Shown here: positions 8,113 through 12,423 of the stretch, one piece after another | How positions within the stretch are numbered: position 1 is the stretch's first letter | Layout of the letters: the number at the start of each line of letters is the position of its first letter | Source of the DNA: JAZSNL01 sp045536365 | Lineage (GTDB): Bacteria > Bacillota_I > Bacilli_A > ML615J-28 > CAG-313 | Direction of reading: 5' to 3' | Assembly: GCA_045536365.1 (NCBI GenBank) | Contig: JAZSNL010000008.1 | Span: 1-13,638 of the forward strand | DNA length: 13,638 nucleotides | Notes under the pieces: model-generated | The model's database searches: none | What the model saw: the letters and a program-made list of their open reading frames with translations, nothing else | What the model was told of the DNA's origin: nothing | Position numbers and translations under genes: made by a program

Positions 8113-8592
8113 TTATTTTCTTGCACCACGTAAAATATCATTCATAATGTTATTTGTTGTTTGTGGTTGATTTCCACCAGTTTGTAAACTTGGTGAAGAT
8201 TGCACTTTTTTTACTACTACATCTCCGAAAAATTGTGGGGAAGTTTTTTTGTAATTTTCTAGTGCAGTAGCGAAGTCTGTTTCATCATTTACATTTGCCA
8301 TAACTTCGCTTCTAACAAATTTTGAAAATTCAGGTTTAACATTGCTTCCATTCATTTGAATTTCTGCTTTTAAGTCTTTATTTTCATTTGTTAGTGTTTG
8401 TAGATTTTCTAAAGATTTATTGTTTTCATCAATAGTACTATTTAATTTTGTTATTGTTTCCTCATGTTCTTTAATTTTATCTTTTAAACCTTGTATTTCA
8501 CTTTTGTTTTCAGTCAAAATCTTTCCATGTTCTTTCATAATAACATCAATAGTTTCTTTTTCCAATTCTAAACCTTTTAAAAATTCTCTCAT
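8113..8592 (-). CDS. Capsid scaffolding protein (Gp20/Phage_scaffold type)
   Basis: A 159-residue protein directly upstream of the major capsid gene. The N-terminus resembles GP20-type phage scaffolds (MREFLKGLELEKETIDVIMK), followed by a Lys/Glu/Asn-rich coiled coil at about residues 20-85. A short segment follows (FVRSEVMANVNDETDFATALENYKK in two parts), and the basic C-terminus (DILRGARK) is the likely capsid-binding end. Such proteins nucleate procapsid assembly and are absent from mature virions. The start has an AGGAGGAG site about 7 bases upstream. It is the first gene after the strong promoter at 8671-8699, so it begins the virion operon. Confidence 0.9.
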   Translation of the reverse strand: MREFLKGLELEKETIDVIMKEHGKILTENKSEIQGLKDKIKEHEETITKLNSTIDENNKSLENLQTLTNENKDLKAEIQMNGSNVKPEFSKFVRSEVMANVNDETDFATALENYKKTSPQFFGDVVVKKVQSSPSLQTGGNQPQTTNNIMNDILRGARK

Positions 8593-8619
8593 TTAATATC
8601 TCCTCCTATCGTTAGTTTT

Positions 8620-8661
8620 ACGAGTCACGAACTCGTGTGAATTGATATGGTTCTCTCGAAC
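8620..8661 (-). promoter_or_regulatory. Two stem-loops in the capsid operon leader
   Basis: In the transcript predicted to start near 8664, GTTC-GAGA-GAAC (8661-8650) forms a 4-bp hairpin closed by a GNRA-type loop within about 3 bases of the 5' end. ACGAGT-TCGTG-ACTCGT (8636-8620) forms a 6-bp hairpin further down. The ribosome site AGGAGGAG follows 15-20 bases later and is left free. 5'-terminal hairpins of this kind often stabilise mRNA; that role is inferred. Confidence 0.5.
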
Positions 8662-8670
8662 TCTATATAC

Positions 8671-8699
8671 ATTATATCAATAAAATAAAAAAGTGTCAA
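8671..8699 (-). promoter_or_regulatory. Consensus sigma-70/sigma-A promoter for the virion operon
   Basis: On the minus strand TTGACA (8699-8694) and TATAAT (8676-8671) are separated by exactly 17 bases: a perfect consensus vegetative promoter pointing at the scaffold and capsid genes. The -35 hexamer lies in the loop and 3' arm of the terminator hairpin at 8692-8707, and the spacer holds that terminator's T-tract. Transcription should start near 8664. Confidence 0.85.
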
Positions 8700-8707
8700 A
8701 AGACACT
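8681..8707 (-). terminator. Intrinsic terminator overlapping the capsid promoter
   Basis: AGTGTC (8707-8702), loop TTTT, GACACT (8697-8692), then TTTTTATTTTA downstream on the minus strand. The stop codon of the 88-residue protein (8706-8708) overlaps the stem. The stem is only 6 bp and A-flanked, so termination may be partial. The upstream TAAAAAA tract means it could also work in the plus direction. Confidence 0.75.
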
Positions 8708-8972
8708 ATTTTTTACTTGATTTTTTCTTTTTAGTGATTATTTCTTCAACCACTTCATCATCTTTTTTTAAATCTTCATCATATTCTTCGTGTTGTTCTT
8801 CGATAATTTCTTCTTTTTCTTCTTTTATGATTTCAACTAATTCAACAGCACCTTTACTTTTTAAAAACTCATATCTTTCTTTTGATGTTTCAAATTCATC
8901 CCCAGCTTTTCTTTCTACCTTTTCTTCTTTATCTTTAAAATATCTTAATACTTTAACAACATAATTTTTCAT
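8706..8972 (-). CDS. Small acidic/lysine-rich phage protein
   Basis: An 88-residue protein between the tRNA-Cys and the capsid promoter. Residues 1-47 carry a short beta strand (YVVKVLRYFKD), an AGDEFE turn and a helix (SKERYEFLKSKGAVELVE), the same pattern as the 64-residue protein at 5394-5588. Residues 48-88 are almost entirely Glu, Asp and Lys and end in a poly-Lys/Ser tail, a probably disordered polyampholyte. The ATG follows GAGAGGA and has its own promoter at 8997-9025. It ends inside the terminator hairpin. Function unknown; position beside the scaffold and capsid genes suggests a virion or assembly accessory. Low complexity makes remote homology hard to judge. Confidence 0.7.
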   Translation of the reverse strand: MKNYVVKVLRYFKDKEEKVERKAGDEFETSKERYEFLKSKGAVELVEIIKEEKEEIIEEQHEEYDEDLKKDDEVVEEIITKKKKSSKK

Positions 8973-8996
8973 TTTATCAAATCCTCTCTAAAAAAG

Positions 8997-9025
8997 ATTA
9001 TAACACAATATTTAATATATAACAA
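8997..9025 (-). promoter_or_regulatory. Promoter for the 88-residue protein gene
   Basis: TTGTTA (9025-9020), a 17-base spacer and TATAAT (9002-8997) on the minus strand. The -35 hexamer starts 3 bases beyond the CCA end of the tRNA-Cys. The -10 is a perfect match and the -35 matches at 4 of 6 positions. The next gene's ATG is about 25 bases downstream. Confidence 0.65.
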
Positions 9026-9027
9026 AT

Positions 9028-9101
9028 TGGAGGGGCTTATCAGATTTGAACTGATGATTAAGGAGTTGCAGTCCTCTGCCTTACCACTTGGCTAAAGCCC
9101 C
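9028..9101 (-). tRNA. tRNA-Cys (anticodon GCA) with encoded CCA
   Basis: The 74-nt cloverleaf folds by hand. Acceptor stem GGGGCTT pairs with AAGCCCC; D stem is GCC/GGC with loop AAGTGGTAA. The anticodon stem is GAGGA/TCCTT (one G-T pair) with loop CTGCAAC, giving anticodon GCA (9069-9067). The T stem is ATCAG/CTGAT with loop TTCAAAT. The discriminator base is T, the identity base for cysteinyl-tRNA synthetase, followed by an encoded CCA. It lies inside a phage gene cluster on the same strand as its neighbours, so it is a phage-borne tRNA. Neighbouring genes encode Cys-rich proteins (15 Cys in the product of 10666-11532), which gives a plausible translational reason for carrying it. Confidence 0.95.
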
Positions 9102-9104
9102 ATA

Positions 9105-9121
9105 AGGGGTTCTTCGCCCCT
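9105..9121 (-). other. Small hairpin just upstream of the tRNA
   Basis: AGGGG (9121-9117), loop CGAAGAA, CCCCT (9109-9105), 3 bases before the tRNA 5' end. Its CCCC could alternatively pair with the tRNA's own GGGG. It may mark the processing boundary between the peptidase mRNA and the tRNA. There is no T-tract, so it is not a convincing terminator. Confidence 0.4.
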
Positions 9122-9134
9122 AATGATATATTTA

Positions 9135-9509
9135 TCACTCTTCTTTATAATCTAAAACACGCCACGCACACCACATTTTTCTATCTCGACAATCAAAAGT
9201 GTCATAAATTGTGCCATTGATACAACAAGTAATATGTCCATTCATTGTTATGAGGTAAACTCCGCTTGGGTGTTCTTCGGCAAATTCACCTACATATTTA
9301 CTTTTATAACATATTCTCTTGTATCTGCTATCTAATAATGGCTCAATAAAATTAACATCATCAAGTATTATTCCATTGCGTTGTGCAATTTCACTTAATT
9401 CATAATAAGTTTCATCCCATGTTTTACCTTCTGCTAATGAAATAGCTCTAATTGTGCAATCATTAACAAAGTTTCCTCGTGCATTTGCGTTATAAAACTT
9501 ATATGCCAT
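9135..9509 (-). CDS. Small papain-like cysteine peptidase-fold protein
   Basis: A 124-residue protein with the order expected of a compact papain/C39-like fold. Cys18 opens a helix (FVNDCTIRAISLA), His92 sits in a beta strand (MNGHITCCINGT), and an acidic residue follows in TIYDTFDC (Asp103 or Asp106). The spacing and flanking sequence match a phage-borne peptidase-like family seen in gut-Firmicutes phages, usually next to the RG-rich protein as here. There is no signal peptide or membrane segment, so it should act in the cytoplasm or virion. Possible substrates are the neighbouring Gly/Cys-rich proteins or a capsid component, but nothing in the sequence decides this; a transglutaminase-like or non-catalytic role is also possible. 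Its ATG overlaps the upstream stop (TAATG), tying its translation to the RG-rich gene. Confidence 0.7.
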   Translation of the reverse strand: MAYKFYNANARGNFVNDCTIRAISLAEGKTWDETYYELSEIAQRNGIILDDVNFIEPLLDSRYKRICYKSKYVGEFAEEHPSGVYLITMNGHITCCINGTIYDTFDCRDRKMWCAWRVLDYKEE

Positions 9510-10066
9510 TACATTTGACCCATTTTTTTAAAGTAATGTTCCATCATTTTTATTTCATCAGGTGAATTAGCGTTTTCTTTCAATTCCTTAAAATATTCAT
9601 AGGCACTTTCCATTAAGTTACTCAAAGACTCCATTGCTTCACCCTCTGCACCATAAGAACTTCCTTCGCTATAGTTTCCGTAGTGATACATCATTTCATC
9701 CATCATTTCTTCTCCACGATAACGACCACTTCCTCTGCCGCCTCTATAACGACCTCTTCCACTTCCAGGTACTCCTCTTCTTCCGTAACTTCCGCCTTCG
9801 CCATATTCTCCATAAGAGCCACCACTCGAACGCCCTGAACTTCCGCCTGAGCCCCCTGCTCTATAAGAACCACGTCCATAATTACCGTACATCATATCTT
9901 CTTCCTCCTTTTCTATTTCAGCGATATCTTTTTTTATATCTATCATTTTATATAAGAAATCAACATTGTTTGTTTGAACACCTTGTTCCAATACTCTCTT
10001 CATAGATTTGTCGGTTTCTTCTTTTAATTTATCTAATATGTTTGTTTCTCTTTTTTCTTCTTCCAT
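9509..10066 (-). CDS. RG/YG-rich low-complexity phage protein
   Basis: A 185-residue protein in three parts. Residues 1-57 are a charged helix (EEEKRETNILDKLKEETDKS). Residues about 60-118 are a low-complexity tract of Gly, Arg, Ser and Tyr with repeated YGR, RGS and RYRGG units (for example RRGVPGSGRGRYRGGRGSGR). Residues 119-185 are a Met/Glu-rich helical tail (ESLSNLMESAYEYFKELKE). Similar proteins occur in gut-Firmicutes phage clusters together with the peptidase-fold protein downstream. The RG tract suggests nucleic acid binding or multivalent self-association, analogous to eukaryotic RGG domains. That is inference from composition. The start has an AGAGGTGG site 12 bases after the previous stop. 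Confidence 0.75.
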   Translation of the reverse strand: MEEEKRETNILDKLKEETDKSMKRVLEQGVQTNNVDFLYKMIDIKKDIAEIEKEEEDMMYGNYGRGSYRAGGSGGSSGRSSGGSYGEYGEGGSYGRRGVPGSGRGRYRGGRGSGRYRGEEMMDEMMYHYGNYSEGSSYGAEGEAMESLSNLMESAYEYFKELKENANSPDEIKMMEHYFKKMGQM

Positions 10067-10078
10067 AATCCACCTCTA

Positions 10079-10537
10079 TTAACATCTTTTAGTTACAGAT
10101 AGATTGGCATTCTGGATTATTGGAACCGCAGTAATAGTAGGTGTTCCTGGTGCAGTAACTCCAGTTAAAACACTAGGCACAGATGCAACAGTTAAATTAG
10201 CATCACCTCTGCAACATACTTGTATCAACTTATCAAATGAAACATTAAAGAAATCACCAGCAGTTGTTATTTCAGCAATAACAGTTGTGCCTGGAACTAA
10301 AACACCATCTTGGTATAAGCCTAATGCAACAGTACCAGCAGTAGCACTTGAAACATTCGCATTAAAAGAAACTTCATAAAGTCCACCTTCTAATATTTTA
10401 AATATTGGTGAGCCTTCATTGTGTTGTAACCATCCACAACAATTCGCTTTTCTACTTCTCACATCATCGTTTGCAAAATTAATAGCGGAAGTATTACTTG
10501 CAAGAATAGTAAATTGTTCTAAAACACTTTGTATCAT
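10079..10537 (-). CDS. Beta-rich surface-type protein with Cys-Cys pairs
   Basis: A 152-residue protein with short alternating strands, rich in Val, Thr, Ala and Gly (GGLYEVSFNANV, GTVALGLYQDG, FFNVSFDKLIQV). This resembles the jelly-roll of C1q/TNF-like or BclA C-terminal domains often used as trimeric surface knobs. Cys33-Cys34, Cys108-Cys109 and a terminal Cys152 are unusual for a cytoplasmic protein, and CCRGD includes an RGD tripeptide. Similar proteins sit in comparable clusters of gut-Firmicutes phages. A capsid decoration or head-fibre role is plausible but inferred. There is no signal peptide. The start follows AAGAAAGGA. The structured element at 10569-10656 lies in its 5' leader. 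Confidence 0.68.
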   Translation of the reverse strand: MIQSVLEQFTILASNTSAINFANDDVRSRKANCCGWLQHNEGSPIFKILEGGLYEVSFNANVSSATAGTVALGLYQDGVLVPGTTVIAEITTAGDFFNVSFDKLIQVCCRGDANLTVASVPSVLTGVTAPGTPTITAVPIIQNANLSVTKRC

Positions 10538-10568
10538 TTTTTTATCATTCCTTTCTTAAAATAAATAG

Positions 10569-10656
10569 AGAGGTATAGACTTGCTATACCTCTATCATTT
10601 TCCCGACATCGGGAAAGTGTTAGCAAGTCCCTGTAATCAGGGCTGTCTGTTAGACA
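10569..10656 (-). ncRNA. Structured intergenic RNA with potential pseudoknot
   Basis: The gap holds four consecutive inverted repeats. In the minus-strand transcript they are: TGTCT/AGACA (10656-10644), CCCTG/CAGGG around ATTA (10642-10629), TTTCCCG/CGGGAAA around ATGT (10616-10599), and a 10-bp stem AGAGGTATAG/CTATACCTCT with loop CAAGT (10593-10569). In addition GACTTGCTA (10629-10621) is perfectly complementary over 9 bases to TAGCAAGTC (10586-10578), which covers the last loop. Together these can form an H-type pseudoknot enclosing the third hairpin. The weak downstream T-tract (TCTATTTATTTT) allows a terminator role for the last hairpin alone. No known riboswitch or ribozyme core was recognised. 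Confidence 0.6.
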
Positions 10657-10665
10657 TCTCACTTA

Positions 10666-11532
10666 TTAATAATTATTGCATCCGCAACCGCAACCATTGT
10701 TGTTACTATATCCTACATATTGTCCACAACAATTAGTTGGAAAGTTAATTGGTGTAGGTGAATTAACAACATATGCTGGAACTGGACAATCTGCTCCTAA
10801 TCTTCTGATTAATTCAGCAGTTTGAGCATCTTGGTTTGCAGTAATAAAAGCATTTTGAGCAGTTTGACTTGCTTGGAAACGTAAAGCAGTATTTTCTGCT
10901 TGTAAAGTATCAATTTTATCCTTAGTCAAGAAGTCTAAGATTGCTCTTGTATTGTTGTTATTGCTTTCTAAAATATCTCTTGTAGAGTTATTAATAGTGT
11001 TATTTATTCCACAACCTAATTGACTTAAATTAAAATTAATTCCATCAATTGCTCTTAAATTATCACAGCAACATTTGTCGATTGCTCTTTGAGTTTGGCA
11101 ACAACAATCTTGTACTCTGTAACCTAAATCAGTAACAGCATTTCTTGTTTCATAACCATTAACAGTTATTGCGTTGTTGATTCCTGCGAATCCTTGGCAG
11201 AGTGTTTGTTGCACGCTGGCAAAGCCCGAGTTTATGTTGTTATTTAAAGCAAATGTAGCGTCACTGATACCATAAGTAATTCCATCTAACTTACCATAGA
11301 TATTTGGCATACCAAAACCTCCTCCATAGTAATAATTTGCTCCACATCCACCATCGGAACTTCCTCCTTGGTTTCCGCCGAAGCCATTTCTACCCCAACC
11401 AAGTAGCACAATTAAAATTATTATCCACCATGCACCATATCCATCACCAAAACCACCGTTTCCGCCTTGTCTATTTCCACCAGCGTTTCCAGATAGGACT
11501 GCTACATCAGCAGGACTTAACATTCCTTCCAT
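10666..11532 (-). CDS. Gly-rich, Cys-rich protein with one membrane segment
   Basis: A 288-residue protein with a distinctive layout. A short head (MEGMLSPADVAVLSG) and Gly/Asn linker lead to one hydrophobic segment at residues about 33-47 (WWIIILIVLLGW), then a second Gly-rich tract. Residues about 80-125 hold an Asn/Gly/Ala helix pattern (GFASVQQTLCQGFAGINNAI). Two CCC triplets are followed by near-identical steps (CCCQTQRAID at 143 and CCCDNLRAID at 154), then a coiled coil at about 200-240, and the C-terminus reads GCGCGC. I count 15 cysteines. Proteins of this design recur in gut-Firmicutes phage clusters; function is unknown. It could be a membrane-associated or virion surface protein. 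The ATG follows AAAGGAGG. Confidence 0.78.
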   Translation of the reverse strand: MEGMLSPADVAVLSGNAGGNRQGGNGGFGDGYGAWWIIILIVLLGWGRNGFGGNQGGSSDGGCGANYYYGGGFGMPNIYGKLDGITYGISDATFALNNNINSGFASVQQTLCQGFAGINNAITVNGYETRNAVTDLGYRVQDCCCQTQRAIDKCCCDNLRAIDGINFNLSQLGCGINNTINNSTRDILESNNNNTRAILDFLTKDKIDTLQAENTALRFQASQTAQNAFITANQDAQTAELIRRLGADCPVPAYVVNSPTPINFPTNCCGQYVGYSNNNGCGCGCNNY

Positions 11533-11552
11533 ATTTTTCCTCCTTTATATTA

Positions 11553-11597
11553 AATAATGTTTGGAGTTGCAAATTATATTAAAAACCAACCATTATT
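11553..11597 (-). promoter_or_regulatory. Imperfect inverted repeat with a TATAAT box
   Basis: AATAATG-G-TTGG (11597-11586) can pair with CCAA-A-CATTATT (11564-11553), leaving a loop of about 21 bases. The loop contains TATAAT (11578-11573), a possible -10, but no convincing -35 lies 16-18 bases upstream. It fills the gap before the Gly/Cys-rich gene. It could be a weak promoter, an operator-like dyad or an mRNA hairpin. Confidence 0.35.
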
Positions 11598-11836
11598 TAT
11601 TTAAAACTTGATATGACACTTTGTAAGTCTTTCATTTCGGCATCGAAATCTCTACCTTGTTCTTTAAACATATTTCTAGCAACATTTTCAACACCCTTAT
11701 AATCACCATTTTGCGCCATTTTAATAAGGTTTTGTATAACTGGGTTATTGTTATTTCCTATCATATTCATTGCTATTTCTTGAGGGTTTTTGCCCCCACT
11801 CATAAGCGTTTTAATCATTTGCAAAGGGTTGTTCAT
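11597..11836 (-). CDS. Small helical phage protein
   Basis: A 79-residue protein of Met/Asn/Lys-rich helices. It begins MNNPLQMIKTLMSGGKNPQEI, continues with MNMIGNNNNPVIQNLIKMA, an NGDYKGVENVARNMFKEQG segment and an amphipathic C-terminus. No Cys, membrane segment or catalytic motif is visible. Small proteins with this NPxQMI start and central NP-NLIKMA pattern occur in gut-Firmicutes phage clusters beside the Gly/Cys-rich and YFPLxDGS-type proteins, as here, so it is a standard member of this cassette without known function. The ATG is 2 bases after the upstream stop, behind AAAGGAGAA, so translation is coupled to the upstream gene. Confidence 0.7.
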   Translation of the reverse strand: MNNPLQMIKTLMSGGKNPQEIAMNMIGNNNNPVIQNLIKMAQNGDYKGVENVARNMFKEQGRDFDAEMKDLQSVISSFK

Positions 11837-11838
11837 AA

Positions 11839-12273
11839 CTATTCTCCTTTTTTCTTTATGTCTTTTAATTGTTTTTTGATTTCTTTTAATTCATCTTTTA
11901 AATCATCCAATTCACTTAAATCAATATTAGATATTTCTTTTTTTACCTCTTCAATAGTTACATATTTTGGCAAGTTTGTTTTTTCTTCCTCTATTGGTTT
12001 ATAAATTAATGTTTTACTAGTGCCATCATTTTGTAATTGTTTTGTAACAATAGCACTTCCATCAGTAAGTGGAAAATAACTAATGCTACCATCTAAAGGA
12101 ATATCCATTGCTTTTACCACATCAATACTGTCTACTACTTTTCCTAATAATGAAATAGGATTTGCAGGTTGTGGCATAGATGGTATATAACTAGGTTGTG
12201 TCGGCATTTGCTGATTATTCATTCCCATCGGTTGATATCTTGGTGTTGGGTTGTAATATGGGTTTCCATACAT
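11839..12273 (-). CDS. Pro/Gln-tailed cassette protein with YFPLTDGS core
   Basis: A 144-residue protein. Residues 1-40 are a disordered-looking Asn/Pro/Gln/Tyr/Met tract (YGNPYYNPTPRYQPMGMNNQ). Residues about 41-92 form a compact core, GKVVDSIDVVKAMDIPLDG followed by SYFPLTDGSAIVTKQLQNDG. The C-terminal 50 residues are a Lys/Glu/Asp/Leu coiled coil (DLKDELKEIKKQLKDIKKK). The core pattern (VVDSxDVVKAxDIPxDG...YFPxxDGSxIxTKQ) recurs in gut-Firmicutes phages at the start of this cassette; function unknown. The start has AAGGAG about 11 bases upstream. It is the first gene after the leader with the attenuator-like hairpin. The coiled coil suggests an oligomer or a partner-binding role. Confidence 0.73.
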   Translation of the reverse strand: MYGNPYYNPTPRYQPMGMNNQQMPTQPSYIPSMPQPANPISLLGKVVDSIDVVKAMDIPLDGSISYFPLTDGSAIVTKQLQNDGTSKTLIYKPIEEEKTNLPKYVTIEEVKKEISNIDLSELDDLKDELKEIKKQLKDIKKKGE

Positions 12274-12299
12274 AATAATTTCATCTCCTTAAATAAATG

Positions 12300-12350
12300 A
12301 AAAAAGGGCATACAACGACATAGTTTTTTACACTAATTATTGTATATCCC
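12300..12350 (-). terminator. Attenuator-like leader hairpin overlapping a Shine-Dalgarno
   Basis: In the leader, GGGATATACAA (12350-12340) pairs with TTGTATGCCC (12315-12306), a 10-bp stem with one bulged base, followed directly by T6 (12305-12300). A smaller TAGT/ACTA stem can form inside. The AAAGGAGGGA at 12356-12347 looks like an excellent ribosome site but has no ATG or GTG at the right distance in an open frame, and it overlaps the 5' arm. Ribosome or protein binding there could block the terminator. Confidence 0.55.
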
Positions 12351-12363
12351 TCCTTTCATTTTA

Positions 12364-12369
12364 ATTATA
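12364..12369 (-). promoter_or_regulatory. Probable -10 box of the accessory cassette
   Basis: TATAAT on the minus strand, between the terminator of the upstream gene and the leader hairpin. Transcription would start near 12358, placing AAAGGAGG at the extreme 5' end of the mRNA. No good -35 is seen at 17 bases (CGTTTT); TTGTAT lies only 13 bases away. It may need an activator or a phage factor. Confidence 0.5.
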
Positions 12370-12397
12370 AAACTTTAAAGTGATACAAAACGCTACA

Positions 12398-12423
12398 AAA
12401 AAAGACTTTTTTAAAGTCTTTTA
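12398..12423 (-). terminator. Intrinsic terminator of the membrane protein gene
   Basis: AAAAGACTTT, loop AAA, AAAGTCTTTT, then TTT on the minus strand: a 10-bp stem overlapping the stop codon of the upstream gene. It isolates the membrane protein gene from the cassette downstream. The stem is AT-rich, so efficiency is uncertain. Confidence 0.75.

Noticed and set aside
9028..9101. tRNA-Cys as a prophage attachment site
   Set aside because: No integrase gene is nearby, no duplicated tRNA end is visible in the window, and the tRNA lies in the middle of co-directed phage genes.
9634..10005. 123-codon plus-strand ORF rich in His, Phe, Leu and Arg
   Set aside because: It is an antisense shadow of the RG-rich gene; Gly/Arg/Tyr codons read backwards give this composition.
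10569..10656. Hammerhead, twister or other known self-cleaving ribozyme
   Set aside because: I found no CTGATGA/GAAA core or other conserved ribozyme core nucleotides in either strand of the structured gap.
12336..12360. 8-codon leader peptide starting at ATG 12360-12358
   Set aside because: It has no ribosome site, and the likely transcript start falls at or after its ATG. At most it would be leaderless.
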